The notes under the pieces were generated by a model that did no database searches, was not told where the DNA came from, and worked only from the letters and a program-made list of their open reading frames with translations. Made by a program: the position numbers and the translations under genes. Shown piece after piece: positions 10,801-22,600 of a stretch of DNA of 64,000 nucleotides. How positions within the stretch are numbered: position 1 is the stretch's first letter; each line of letters starts with the position of its first letter. Location: contig JADJNH010000005.1 of the NCBI GenBank assembly GCA_016714365.1, positions 434,001 through 498,000 of the forward strand, in the 5' to 3' direction. Origin of the DNA: Candidatus Vicinibacter affinis (lineage in GTDB: Bacteria > Bacteroidota > Bacteroidia > Chitinophagales > Saprospiraceae).

Positions 10801-13332
10801 AATCAGGCCTGTGAGTTTTATCAACAATTATTTAATCCTACCCATAAGAATAATAAATACGACTTGACATGGGGTTTTGATGGTTATATATGGGGAGGCT
10901 GTGGTGCAACGCCAAGACTGACGGTGCAAGATCTCAGGCACTGTGGTCAAGGAAAGATTTTACGTATATTCAGTATTACCGGTCCTAACAATATTGTAGT
11001 CTCAGCAACTCAAACCATTTGGGGAGTCAATTGTGACCCATTTTATGTAGATCTGAAACATTGCAACGATACTTTGTTTTCTGACATTATTTGGCCAAAC
11101 GGAGTTTGCAACAATAGTTCTGTGAGAATTAATGATTGCAAAGCAGATTTAAGCCCCGATAATCCATTGTTGGGCAGACCACAGGTGGTGAATCATTCCA
11201 ATGACCATTGTTCATTAATTGCAATTAATTACTCAGATGATGTTTTCACAACTGAAGTAGATGCTTGCTATAAAGTATTAAGAAAGTGGGTGGTTATTGA
11301 TTGGTGTCAGTATGATCCTCATCTTAATCCTGGCAAAGGTCGTTGGGAACAAACTCAGGTTATAGAAGTAATGGATCAAACAAAGCCTGAAGTAAAATGC
11401 TTTGCGGGTCCTTGCGAACCAGCCGATATTAAATCCCAGTCGGGAATATGTTCAGGGCATATCCAACTTACAGCTGAAGCTAGTGATTTGTGCACCAAGG
11501 AAGATTGGTTGTCCTGGGAGTATAAAATTGATTTATTTAATGATAACAGAGGTGTATTGGGTAATCATGATTACAGAGTTGGTGCTCTGACCCGAAAACA
11601 ATTTCTACTTGGTGATACTGTTCAATTTAATTTTAACCCTTCAGCGGATTATCATGGAAATCCATTTGATGCAAGCGGTATTTATCCATTAGGTATTCAT
11701 AAAATTATTTGGTATGTGGAGGATGGTTGTGGAAATATTGGTGTTTGTGAAAAGTTATTTGAAATCAAAGACTGCAAAGCACCAACACCACAATGCCTGA
11801 GTGGAATCATTACTGTTCCAATGCCAACTTCCCAATGTATTGATATTTGGGCGAGGGATTTGGATAAGGGTAGTTACGATAACTGTACCAAACAAGAAAA
11901 TTTGAAATTGTATTTTAATGGTGATCCAAAAAAGACAAGTATTCGGGTATGTTGTGATGATTTTATAGAAGCTGAAGCAAACGATGAATTGGTAATTGAA
12001 GTAGAAGTATGGGTGGAAGATGAAGAGGGAAATAAGGATTTCTGTAAAACACTAATCATTATTCAAGACAATCAGAATATTTGTCCCAACAAAGGTCCAA
12101 TAAAAGGTACCATCACTGGAAATATCAGAACCTCATCCGGAGTGGAAACAAAACCAGTTGATGTAATGCTTTATCAAAATGGTTCAATGATGCGTCAAAT
12201 GTCTGGAAGTCCTTACAGTTTTGGCGATTTGAAACTAAATCAATCCTATCAAGTCAGCCCGGATCGTAATGACGATCCTTTGAATGGGGTTACAACAAAC
12301 GACATTGTAAAAATTCAAAAACATATTTTGGGCTTGGCAGAAATCACAGATCCATACAAGTTGTTGGCTGCTGATGTAAACGCCACTAAAAGCATAACAG
12401 CTTCGGACATGGCAGAACTTAGAAAATTGATTTTAGGAATCAATAGTGACTTTAAACATGTAAGGAGTTGGACTTTTGTTCCATCGGAATATAAGTTTCA
12501 AGATCCAAAGTCACCATGGGATGCGCCAAGAAGCTCTAATTTGTTATTGGATCGCAATAAGATTGCTGACTTTGTTTCCATAAAAATGGGAGACATTACC
12601 GGGGACTCTAAGGCCAATGGAGCTCAGAATATTTTTACCAGATCATCTGGAAAACTAAATTTTGTAGTTAATGATTTGGATTTAGTATCCGGTGAAATTT
12701 ATAAAATAGGGTTTAAATCATCAGATTTTAAAAATATTGTTGGTTACCAGTTTACTTTAAAATTTGATCAGCTGAGTTTAAGGTATGAAGGTGTTGAGCC
12801 AGGAGCATTACAAATCACTGAATCAAATTTTGGATCGACAAGAATATCAGATGGTATCCTTAATACCAGTTGGAATGCTGATGAAGGAGTTACCTTAAGC
12901 AAGAATGACGAGTTGTTTATTCTGAAATTTAAGGCTATAAAAAGTGGTAAACTGAGCAATTTGATGGTGATTACCGGAAACCCTACCTTGGCACAAGCGT
13001 ATGACGACAAGGATAACATTCTTGAAGCTGTATTGACCGCTAATACCGGTAAAGAAAGTGTGGAAAGCGGTGTGTTTGAATTATTACAAAACGAACCAAA
13101 TCCGTTTAGTAAAGAGACCAGCATAGGCTTTAGATTGCCGGAGACATCAGTAGTTAAATTAACCATTTATGATGCAACGGGTAAGGTCATTAGTGTTCAA
13201 GAGATCAAGGGACAAAAAGGACTCAACCAACACAAAGTGAGCATTGGCGAGTTAAATACATCTGGGGTTTTATATTATCAATTGGATACACCTGTTCATA
13301 CTGCGACGAAAAAAATGGTAATATTAAACTAA
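4855..13332 (+). CDS. Giant T9SS-secreted protein C: beta-helix head, HYR-like repeats, cohesin/dockerin-like tail
   Basis: 2825 aa. The N-terminus carries a signal peptide; a second Met at codon 20 (4912) followed by a hydrophobic stretch ending QAQ is an equally good start. Residues about 40-550 form a parallel beta-helix with Asn-rich turns, as in pectate-lyase-like folds. Residues about 565-980 hold three related repeats with a conserved end of the type LLPGxLTLRFKVFYDAN...GDW. Two or three HYR-like Cys repeats follow (981-1220), then the Cys/Trp-rich core shared with A and B (about 1300-2410), a dockerin-like module (2476-2529), a cohesin-like domain (2598-2729) and a T9SS sorting domain (2739-2825). 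The tail matches A and B clearly in protein but is far more diverged in DNA and is AT-richer (about 33-35% GC in lines I counted against 42-47% in A). Probable surface adhesin or structural protein; ligand unknown. Confidence 0.9.
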   Translation: MAYLQPTPCFNYLLPISKKMVYALFFIVLVQMKIQAQIKNINTGNIYTTIQSAIDDVTTLDGHTITVLAGVYAENIVVSKSVSILGPNANVDPCSGIRAAEAIIFSGLSSVSTAEIFHVAASNVTIQGFTIDGDNTTLMSGFLGTNGADLDAAEGVTVYETGVNNLKVSNNIFQNLSYFGVTLYDFPAAIPSSGHLIENNKFINLGTYDLNSGVAYWGGGVLLYNNQYAEVTHNCMDNVRIGVQTGNFHLTNPGSINFQNISNNFIAARRRGIFHNLFYGTASPFSINNNTIVGINHIDELVWDGLLIASQSVNSNVTDNNIDGSAILGKPTEGIEVWNVDILSPVIISGGDVRGVTTGVFVNNFEGYSSDAPNGAYCEISNLSINNISVGVRITDSPLSSHAGVSAVIKNDCEIFGSSNLGTGINVSGTNASVFVMDNDASIHGFQIGIEVDGSYADINNNHIYNNETGIRFINLGYGNVVGNNFNDNQDNATDLLIDLTGGMVNAAGNNWFAGDILGVNNLSQNVINAESNYWDHPSGPSSVGAGNGVMVSSNVLYCPWLNGPPPFGVETNAIASFTFSENGGPAQIANIINNGLVDPAEEIFIDICDGGNYQWNSIISNATHVHIAQVSSNGNIAGLSQSPPPTEIEQFDGTVASLNAAYFNGSTNSLNLLNPLNTGTATQVMRFYNDVDVNGDFDPSIDCYGDPIIINYIISPAPVLQTTINGLQLTANNDGLDENGTLVICNSQTNNLFFTQFIDVNNTIPSNLLKVEQSFVKNNVLFGPVNSIFALSSFSPAFSRNASLVNQLLPGTLSMSFRLFFDANDNNIFDLGDCAGDWLEYNVNVINPRLQTSLNGVIVNSNNDGIDDIASLTLCNGTTNNLTFNFFNDLNNSGVTLKAYQEILGAINVSYPFCSNCSAALASFSGATGTIGLINPLLPGSLTLRFKVFYDANNNNLIDTDECPGDWVVYSINLENPDPVCPPIQNVSCTVDLLNPDPSLVGFVNNCSGNVVHLRDVVSNQTCRDRYTLTRRYGIQISGIIVDSCSQTILVNDLTAPSVICPAPLTVFCAADVPPVDPGLIISADHCGNSGIVNSHVSDEISNQSCVNNFIVTRTYQATDVCGNTKTCTQTITVNDNVAPVSICKNILIVYLDNSGNVEILSSQLDGGSYDNCSQNGISIVASDTMFNCDDIGILSVTLTVSDVCGNQSVCNSQITVLDTTPTRIFCSNQSINLSPGECDAILNYVPLVTNSFCNANPYLNTIDSNTYMIGRPIKVGVHQVCYIVIDRAGNTASCCAQVTVNEFPNASRELACNGNVQISLDDSCEVTINADMVLEGGQYGCYDKYIIEVRPWNGGALIDRNPNKPGVQIDYRDIGKELKISIIDPRTGNSCWGKAFVEDKLAPKIICPPDAVILCSVEPIPLNTGTPLVIEKCGSFSLTFKDDIIHGSCQDGYQSIIHRTWTAIDESGNKSICVQNLTISLGDLTQVKDPHNYDDHDKPTLSCNEKRDTSKRIVNHMVNAPLCVDGYLLDSVYWNANAGQPDIYPNRRIPRILGWNWIQNQSDPNFGHPSPDDVFYPTHHAWDVQNPVCWGPDQHVMWHGTGRPSVDGCDNLALSYQDIFFDLATPGCKAGVAGCYKIVRQWTILDWCTGQVKELNQIIKVIDKIGPEIIYPDSITVNMSPWVCLGEWQVATPWIADNCSNEIHFSVEVEFGTIIGDEVTGYLAMNLPPGIQNGYIVATDCCGNVTKKQVVLNILDETPPQAVCQTRTVVSIVSSHGFDPIGKAYAVSFDDGSFDNCNPHVFFKVIRMSELLGTRNGSQSSNLISCSGLNGDDDNRVLGNQIYFDDEIKFCCEDIGKRIQVVFRVFDLNPGTGPVIPGLMNQGGFLDKHFSDCMVEVDVQDKVIPSIIPPPDVVVSCAFWFDVNNISNINDSLFGRVVSNYIDRREVKTNDVVCAQYCEPNTLTGYKGFISGNPLPKPVSNQACEFYQQLFNPTHKNNKYDLTWGFDGYIWGGCGATPRLTVQDLRHCGQGKILRIFSITGPNNIVVSATQTIWGVNCDPFYVDLKHCNDTLFSDIIWPNGVCNNSSVRINDCKADLSPDNPLLGRPQVVNHSNDHCSLIAINYSDDVFTTEVDACYKVLRKWVVIDWCQYDPHLNPGKGRWEQTQVIEVMDQTKPEVKCFAGPCEPADIKSQSGICSGHIQLTAEASDLCTKEDWLSWEYKIDLFNDNRGVLGNHDYRVGALTRKQFLLGDTVQFNFNPSADYHGNPFDASGIYPLGIHKIIWYVEDGCGNIGVCEKLFEIKDCKAPTPQCLSGIITVPMPTSQCIDIWARDLDKGSYDNCTKQENLKLYFNGDPKKTSIRVCCDDFIEAEANDELVIEVEVWVEDEEGNKDFCKTLIIIQDNQNICPNKGPIKGTITGNIRTSSGVETKPVDVMLYQNGSMMRQMSGSPYSFGDLKLNQSYQVSPDRNDDPLNGVTTNDIVKIQKHILGLAEITDPYKLLAADVNATKSITASDMAELRKLILGINSDFKHVRSWTFVPSEYKFQDPKSPWDAPRSSNLLLDRNKIADFVSIKMGDITGDSKANGAQNIFTRSSGKLNFVVNDLDLVSGEIYKIGFKSSDFKNIVGYQFTLKFDQLSLRYEGVEPGALQITESNFGSTRISDGILNTSWNADEGVTLSKNDELFILKFKAIKSGKLSNLMVITGNPTLAQAYDDKDNILEAVLTANTGKESVESGVFELLQNEPNPFSKETSIGFRLPETSVVKLTIYDATGKVISVQEIKGQKGLNQHKVSIGELNTSGVLYYQLDTPVHTATKKMVILN

Positions 13333-13341
13333 TTAACATTG

Positions 13342-13386
13342 ATTCATAAAGGCTTATTAAAGCTTATACAATAAGCCTTTATGAAT
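13342..13386 (+). terminator. Hairpin terminator of gene C
   Basis: Perfect 17-bp stem (13342-13358 with 13370-13386) with an 11-nt loop, starting 10 nt after the stop codon. No clean T run follows, so transcript-end stabilisation is also possible. Confidence 0.75.
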
Positions 13387-13553
13387 TCACAAATCTTATT
13401 ATATTTTTGCATAAAATATTGATTTTCAATAAGTTTGAGAGTAAATGTGTGTATAATTCCTATACATTATTGATTTGTTTGATAAGTGGATTACCCTATT
13501 AATTGTATTTTCAATTTCTATCTCAAAAAAAAGTTGCAAAATGGAATAATAAT

Positions 13554-13584
13554 TTTGCACAATTCAATCAGCCCATTATCTTTG
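13554..13584 (+). promoter_or_regulatory. Bacteroidota-type promoter of gene B
   Basis: TTTG at 13554-13557, 19-nt spacer, TATCTTTG at 13577-13584. This matches the -33/-7 consensus of the Bacteroidota primary sigma factor. It predicts a 5' leader of about 100 nt before the ATG at 13689. Confidence 0.8.
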
Positions 13585-13688
13585 TAATGATGAAGCAGTT
13601 ATATATTTATTTTTTTTAATATAAAAAAGATACGTTTTTAACAGATTAGGTATTTACGAAGCATTTTAATAGACCAAAACTCTCTCTC

Positions 13689-16600
13689 ATGAAAATCCAT
13701 TTTCAAGGACATAGGGCTGTCCAGTTATGTGTAATGGTGGTTTTTTTAGGATTTTTTTCCTTTAAACCATTATTCTCCCAAATCACCTTAACATGCCCCC
13801 CTAACCTTTCGGTCAGTTGTACTATGGAGATTCCTCCGACTCTTCCATTTACGGGGACCGCAACCACCACATGTGTTCCTAACACAGTCACGGTTACTCA
13901 TTTAAGCGATGTAATTTCCAACCAGACGTGTGCTGACAGGTATACCTTAACCAGGACCTACAGGGCAACAGATCAGTGTGGCAATGTAGCTACCTGCCAG
14001 AGGATTATTACGGTTAATGACCAAACCCCTCCTATCGTAATTTGCCCACCAAATACGACGGTTCAGTGTTTTACAGATATTCCATTATTTTCAGTTCAGG
14101 AGAGTGACAATTGTAATGGTGCTATGGTCATGGTTATTATGACTGATACCACCAATAGAACATGCTATAACCGATTTACATTAACAAGAACCGTCAGAGC
14201 TACCGATAGTTGTGGTAACTCTGCTACCTGCAGTCAGGTAATTACTGTTAATGATAACAACGGTCCGACAATTACTTGTCCAGGACCTCTCACTGTTAGT
14301 TGTGCTGCTCAAGTACCTCCACCAGATACAAACCTTGTCATCGTTTCCGATGGTTGTACCGGTGGTTCAATAACAAGAGCTTTCGTAAGCGATGTAATCA
14401 GCGGACAAACTTGTGCCAACAGATATACACTGACAAGAACCTATAGAGCTACCGATATCTGTGGTAATGTTTCTACTTGTACCCAAATTATCACAGTGAA
14501 TGATCAAACACCTCCGACTTTAACCTGTCCGGGTCCTTTGACCGTAAGCTGTTCTTCTGATGTACCTCCACCCAATATTTCCCTTGTAACCGGGGTTAGC
14601 GACAATTGTGTTGGAACAGTTACAGTTTCTCACATAAGTGATGTAATCAGTGGTCAGACCTGTGCCAACAGATATACACTTACAAGGACTTACAGAGCAA
14701 CTGATGTATGTGGTAATACCGCACAGTGTACTCAAATTATCACTGTTAATGATCAGACACCTCCAACATTGACATGTCCAGGACCAATTACGGTTAGTTG
14801 CGCACCTGAAATTCCTCCTGTAAATACAAACTCTGTAACCGGTGTAAGTGATAATTGTCCGGGAACTGTTACTATAAGCCATATTAGTGATGTAACTTCC
14901 GGACAAACTTGTACGAATAGATTTACTGTAACAAGAACTTACAGAGCCACTGATGTATGCGGCAATACTGCTCAGTGTACGCAGATAATTACCGTAAATG
15001 ATCAAACACCTCCGGTTATTGTTTGTCCTGCAAATACTACAGTAAGCTGTGCTTCTTTAGTTCCAGTTCCAAATGTAAGTGGGCCCACTTTACTTGCGAA
15101 TTATCCTTTAATATCTAATCTAACAGATGCCACCGGAACTTTTGGACCTGCAGTCTTGTCTGGAAACCCAACACCACCTGTTCCACCAACATTTGGAACT
15201 CCATTATGCCAAAACGGGATATATATTAGTAACCCAAATGGACAGAATGTTACATTTCCAAATATCGGATCATTAAATACCAATAATTTCATTCTGAATA
15301 TTGATTTTCAATTAAATGGATATGGAGCCGCGCCAGGAAATCCAGTAATCATGGGGGGTAATAGTTTTCGCTGGATTGGGATCTATGTTTCACCTTCAGG
15401 AGCATTAGGTTTTAAGCACAACAATAGTAATCTTGTGTTTTCCTCCACAACGGTTTTACTGAACAAGTGGTACTCTGCTAAATTAGCTTATGATGCTGGT
15501 AGTGTAACCCTAATATTAGATGGTGTTTCCGTTTTAACTTCAGTTGTAGGGCCACTTAATACTGGTGGAAATCTAAATTTTACTACAAATGACTTTTCTA
15601 ATGGAAGAGCTCATAACGGTTGCATTCGTAATTTTTCAATATACAACGGAGCCCTGGTTAATGCATTTGATAATTGTAATGGAATTCCAACCATAACTCA
15701 TCTTGGTGATGCTATAAGTAATCAGACTTGTGCCAACCGCTATACAATTACCAGAACATACAGAGCAACAGACGATTGTGGAAATTCTGCAACATGCACC
15801 CAAACAATAACTGTCAATGACGTAACCCCACCAACCATCACTTGTCCGCCAAATGTTACTACTGCTTGTGCAGGGGGAGCACCACCAGCAAATTTTGCAG
15901 GCGGATCGGCATCTGACAATTGTGGAGGAACTCCAACGGTAACTCATGTGGGAGACGTTTACAGTTCTGCACCATGTCAAATTAGTAGAACATATCTGGC
16001 CACAGATGCCTGTGGAAATACAGCAACCTGTGTACAAATTATAACCCTTAGTGATGCTGTCCCACCTATAATTACATGCCCAACAACAGTTACTGTTAGT
16101 TGTGCAAATCAGGTTCCTCCGCCACTTCCTTTTGGTGGTACGGTTTCGGATAACTGCGGTGGAACACCAACCGTTGTTCATGTCGGCGACGTAATAAGTG
16201 GCCAAACTTGTACTAACCGATATACCATTACCAGAACTTACAGAGCCACGGATGCTTGTGGAAATACAGCAACTTGTGCTGCTATCATTATTGTAAATGA
16301 TCAAACCGGACCTACGTTAACTTGTCCAACAAATGTTACAGTACAATGTGATACAGATATTCCTCTTCCAGGTGCATCAGCCAGCGACAATTGCAATGGT
16401 TTGATTACCGTTACTCTCATCTCTGAGGTAAGATCCAATGTGACTTGTACTCATAGATTTACACTTACCAGGACATACAGAGCAACAGATGAATGCGGTA
16501 ATTCAAGTCAGTGTACTCAAACAATTACTGTATTTGATAATACACCACCTGTTATAAATTGTCCAATAAATTTAACTGTACAATGCGCCTCGAATGTTCC

Positions 16601-19600
16601 TTTGCCGGGTGCAACAGCCAGCGACAATTGTTCGGGTTTGATAACTGTTACCCTTATTTCTGAGACTATTTCAAATCAGACTTGTGCAAACAGATTTACA
16701 GTTACAAGAGTCTATAGAGCAACTGATGTGTGTGGAAATTCATCTCAATGCACTCAGATAATTACCGTTTTCGACAACACTCCACCGACGTTAACTTGCC
16801 CAGCGAATACTACCGTGCAGTGTGCTGCAGATGTACCACCGGTGAATGTTAACACAGTAACTGGTGTTTCTGACAATTGCACTGGAACAGTAACTGTTAC
16901 CTGGGTAAATGATGTAATTTCCAACCAAACTTGTGCCAACAGATATACCATAACAAGAACTTACAGAGCGACAGACGTTTGTGGAAATTCAGCCACCTGT
17001 GCTCAGATAATTACCGTTTTTGACAATACACCTCCAACTCTAACTTGTCCAGGCCCACTAACAGTAAGTTGTTCCAGGGATGTACCGGCACCTAACCCGG
17101 CTACAGTAACGCCAACATCAGACAATTGTGGTGGAACTGTTACAGTTACTTGGGTAAGTGATGTGATTTCAAACCAAACATGTGTCAACAGATATACCTT
17201 AACAAGAACATACAGAGCAACAGATGTTTGTGGAAATTCAGCCACCTGTACTCAAATAATCACAGTAAATGACGTAACTGCGCCAACTATTACTTGTCCT
17301 CCGCCAGTTACCGTTACCTGTGCTTCTCAAGTTCCCCCAGCAAACTTTGCAGGAGGAAGTTCAAGCGATAATTGTGGTGGAACACCAACTGTTACTTTTG
17401 TAAGTGACGTAGAAAGCAATGTGATTTGTGTCAACAGAAAAACCATAACAAGGACTTACAGAGCAACGGACGAGTGTGGTAACTCCGCCACTTGTACTCA
17501 GATTATCACCGTAAGTGACTTGGTCCCGCCAACTATTACTTGTCCGGGAAATACAACTGTTACTTGTGCGGTGTTTGTTCCACCGGCTCTTCCTTTCACT
17601 GGAAGTGCATCTGATAATTGTGGAGGAACACCTACTATTACTCATGTTGGGGATGTAATCACAAATCAAACTTGCAGAGATAGATATACTTTAACAAGGA
17701 CTTATAGAGCTACGGACGCATGTGGTAACTCAGCGACTTGTGCTCAGATTATTACTGTTTTTGATAATGTTGCCCCTTCTGTTATTTGTCCTGCCCCTGT
17801 TACCGTTCAGTGTGCCAGTGCAGTGCCGCCAGTAGACGTAAATACAGTAATAACCGCAGACTTGTGTGGAAATGCCGGTCTGGTAGTTACCCACGTGGGA
17901 GATGTGATCAGTGGTCAGACTTGTGCCAACAGATTTACTGTTACCAGAACGTATAGGTCAACAGATGTATGTGGCAACTCGGCTACTTGCTCTCAGATTA
18001 TAACCGTATTCGACAATACAGCACCGGTTGTAGTGTGCAGGAATGTTACCATCTTCCTGGATGCAAACGGCAATGCGACCGTCACTCCACAGCAATTATT
18101 ATCCAGTGTTTCTGACAATTGTACAGCTACTCCAGCGATCGTATTAACTGCTGTTCCATCCACCTTTACTTGTGCCAACATAGGTCCAAACAATGTTAAT
18201 TTGAGGGCTACAGATGAGTGCGGAAACGTAGGCACCTGCTTAGCTGTAGTTACGGTTGTGGATAATTTGCCACCGGTAATTATGGGTTGTCCTACGAAAT
18301 CACCTGTCACCATAAACCTTGGCCCAGGGGAGTGTGAAGCCAGTTGGGATGCACCGCCATTCATGGCTATGGACAATTGTCCTGCAGGCGCATACTTTGG
18401 TAACCGAAATACGACTACTGTATGTTTACCACCTGCTTCTTACTGGTCTATTACCGGAGGAGCTGCGAGCTGGGGTGTGATGTTTGACTTGGTCAATACT
18501 TCAGGAAGCTTATTAAATTTACAGTTGTTGGGAGAACGAGCATTTGCGAACGTACCCCACAACATTTATTATACAACAAATCCTGGTGGCCACGCGCCGG
18601 TAGTGGCTACGCCGAATGCTTGGACATTGTGTGCTACTCGGACACCGACATCAGGAGCACAATTCACCACGGTGATCGACAGCTTTAGATTGTTGACGGG
18701 CACCAGAACGGATACTATTAAACGTTGTGCGCCGATCCAAACTGAGACTACGGTCTTAGGCTGTTTGACGATGGCACCTGGGGAGACCAGAGGAATCTAT
18801 ATCCATGCACCGGGCACAGGCGGCACAAACGCATCTTTGTTCAGTGGCTGTGCGGCAAGGCCAATGGGAGATGCAAACATCAATACACCTATAAACGGAG
18901 CGACGTATACTGGAGGACAGTTTGCAGCGCCATTTATCAACAGCTCATTTGGATTTGGAGGAGCCAACTGGATGGGTGTGATAGGATACAATCTGGCGAA
19001 TTCGAATCGAGTGCCATTGGTACAAACTTGTGGAGCGCCATATGGACCAGGATGTTTCTTTCCGATAGGATGTACAAAGCTGTGTTATCGTGCGACAGAT
19101 GCATCGGGCAATGTAGGCACATGTGAATTTGAGGTTTGTGTGAATAAATACGCAAATCCAACCAGAGCATTGGCATGTAATGATGACATCCAGATCAGTC
19201 TGGACGATAGCTGCAGAGCTACCATTTACCCTGATATGGTGTTGGAAGGAGGTCCATACTCTTGCTATGATGACTACATAGTAGAAGTAAGAGATTGGAA
19301 AGGAGGTCCACTGATTGACCGTGAGCCTAACAGACGAGGGGTACAAATCAATGGAAATGACATAGGAAGAGAGTTAAAGATAACGATCATAGATCCGGTT
19401 ACTGGCAACAGCTGTTGGGGCCATGGAAGAGTAGAAGATAAAATCGCACCGAGGATGACTTGCCCTCCAGATGTAAGCTTGTCTTGCGCATCAAGTACAG
19501 CACCAAGTGTAGCAGGTCAGCCAAGTGTTTACGAGAATTGTGGAGGAGCGAATATAGGTTATCATGACAGTGAAGTTCAGGGGGGATGTCCGGAAGGATA

Positions 19601-22600
19601 TGCAAGAAGAATTACCAGAACCTGGACAGCTACAGATGCCTCCGGTAATAAATCAGTTTGTGTTCAAACGATTACTGTAAAAATTGGCGATTTGTTTGAG
19701 GTAACAGTGCCTGCGAACTATGACAATTTGGATCAGCCTGCGTTGGAATGTGATGAGAAGATAGACAGGAATAAGAATGTAACCCCACACATGGCGGATT
19801 TCCCTGAGTGCGTGGACGGTTATATATTAGACTCTGCGTTCTGGTTAGCCAATCCTAATGCACCTGACCAATATCCAAACAGGAGGTTACCGAGAGTGTT
19901 GGGCTGGAATTGTATAGATGATGTGAATGATCCGCACTTTGGACATCCAAGTCCTGATCCGGTGTATTATCCACAACACAGACAATGGTCACCGAACAAT
20001 CCATTGTGCTGGGGCCCTGACCGCCACATCATGTGGGTAGGAACAGGAAGACCTGGAGGAGCGGAGTGTTCAAACCTTACGGTAACATACAAGGACATTG
20101 TATTTGACCTGGCTACGCCGGGATGTGATGCAGGTCCGATAGGATGCTACAAGGTATTGAGACAGTGGACAGTGATGGATTGGTGTACCAGCCAGTTGGG
20201 TGGTCATAACCAAATCATCAAGGTGATAGACGATGAAGGACCGCAGGTATTGTATCCGGACAGTGCGCGTGTGAATATGGAGAGCTGGACGTGTACAGGA
20301 CGCTGGGAAGTTCCTGCGCCATGGATACTGGACAATTGTTCAAATGAGGTACACTATACGGTAGAAGTAGACAATGGAACAGTGTTGGGAGATGAGACAG
20401 CAGGATTTGTGGTATTGGATATGCCTGAGGGAATATACAATGGCTATATAGTAGCGACGGATTGCTGTGGCAACATTACGAAGAAGCGAATAGTATTGAA
20501 TGTGATAGACCGAGTACCACCGCAGGCAGTATGTAGAACAGCTACAGTAGTGAGCCTGAATGGAAATCAGAGTCCATTGACGAATTATGCGAGATTGCAT
20601 GCAGAGGATCTGGATGAAGGAAGTTTTGACAATTGTCAGCCACATGTTTACTTCAAGGTGATCAGAATGGCAGAATTACTGGGAACGAATAATGGAAGTA
20701 ATTCAAACAATGTGGTAGCATGTCAGGGACGCAATGGAGATGACAACAGCATATTGGCAGGAAACCAGATCTATTTTGATGATTATACAGATTTCTGCTG
20801 TGCGGATGTAGGTACGAAGGTGATGGTCGTGTTGCGAGTGTTTGATGTAGATCCGGGAGCAGGACCGGTGACACCGATCAGGATGACAAGTACGAGCAGT
20901 GTGTTGAACGGAAGATTCAGCGACTGTATGGTAGAAGTAGAAGTACAAAACAAAGCAGTGCCTACGGTAATCGCACCACCGAACATCGTGGTGAGCTGTT
21001 GGTTCTGGTTTGATGTAACGAAGTTGACGAATCCGAATGATGCGACCTTTGGTAAAGTAGTAACGAGCTTAACAGACAGAAGGAAAGTGGTGACCAAGGA
21101 TTTGGTATGCTACAAATTCTGTGAGCGCAATGATTATACAGGTTACCCTGGATATGTACAGACGAATGCACAACCGAAACCTGCACCGAACCAGGCGTGT
21201 GAATACTATTATCAGTATTTTGATACGGCGCATTGGGACAGGAAGTATGAGTTGACCTGGGGTTTTGACGGATATGTATTGAGTCCATGTGGATCGACCC
21301 CTACGATTACGGTCAATGACCTGAGAGAATGTGGTCAGGGTGTGATCCAAAGGATCATCTCTACGACGGGACCTAACAACATCAATGTAACGGCGATACA
21401 GACGATCTGGGTAGTAGACTGCGATCCATTTTATATAGATGATGTGGCTTGCAACGATCCAAGATATACGGACTTGTTGTGGCCAAACGGAGTGTGTACA
21501 CAGACGCCGGTAACCTTGGATGGTTGTGGCGCAGATATCTCACCGGACAATCCACAATTGGGACGTCCACAGGTGATCAATAATGCAGATGACAACTGCG
21601 CATTGTTGTCAATAGAATATTTTGACGAGCAGTTTAACATAGAGCCGGATGCGTGCTTCAAGGTGTTGAGGAGATGGGTGGTGATCGACTGGTGTCAGTA
21701 TGACCCATTCATCGATCCTGATCATGGAAGATGGGAGGCTTTACAGGTGATCAAAGTGAGAGATCAAAACCGTCCGGTGGTAAGTTGCAGTGTAGGACCA
21801 TGTGAGCCTGCGAAGATCGACAGCAAGTTGGGCGTATGTGTAGGTCATATCAGTTTGACAGCAAGTGCTACAGATAATTGCACGCCAGCAGACTGGTTGT
21901 TCTGGGAATATAAGATCGATGCGTTCAATGATGGCAAGGGCGTACATGGAGGCTATGACTTCCGTGTAGGAACCTTGACGAGCAAACAATATGCAGCAGG
22001 AGATACAGTGGAGTATAGTCACAATCCATTTGCGGATGACAGTCATAATCCATTCAATGCGAGTGGTACGTATCCGATAGGAATCCATAAGATAAAATGG
22101 TTTGTGGAGGATGGATGTGGTAATGTTGGTGTATGTGAGAGTTTGTTTGAGATCAAGGATTGTAAGGCACCGACACCATATTGTTTGACCGGAGTGATTA
22201 CCGTGCCGATGCCGAGCAGCGGATGTGTGGACATTTGGGCCAAAGATCTGGATAAGGGAAGTTATGACAACTGTACAAGCCAGGAAAATCTGAAGTTGTA
22301 TTTTGATAATGATCCTACCAAAACATCAATAACTGTTTGTTGTGATGACTTTGTAAATGCAGGTCAAAATGATGAATTAATTATAGATGTAGAGCTTTGG
22401 GTTGAAGATGAAGAAGGCAACAAAGATTATTGCAAAACTATAATTGTAGTTCAGGATAATCAGGACATTTGTCCAGATAAAGGTTCAGCAAAAGGAAAGA
22501 TTTCCGGTAACATTAAGACGGAGACCGGTGTAGAGACAAAACCTGTTGAGGTGAGCTTGTTCCACAATGGATCTATGATGAGACAGATGATGGGAAGTCC

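Larger units (their letters stand above)
13333..13688. other. Intergenic region between giants C and B
   Basis: A stretch of 356 bp with no gene: the hairpin of gene C, the promoter of gene B (13554-13584) and a leader of about 100 nt that is very T/A rich. No other structure seen. Confidence 0.7.

Noticed and set aside
14520..16304. Long minus-strand open frames of 160-220 codons in the HYR array
   Set aside because: They are antisense shadows of the regular plus-strand repeats, with Cys/Ser/Thr-biased low-complexity products and no signals of their own.
13791..18015. Regular repeats as a CRISPR array
   Set aside because: The unit is about 246 bp, coding, in frame and imperfect; no spacers and no cas genes.
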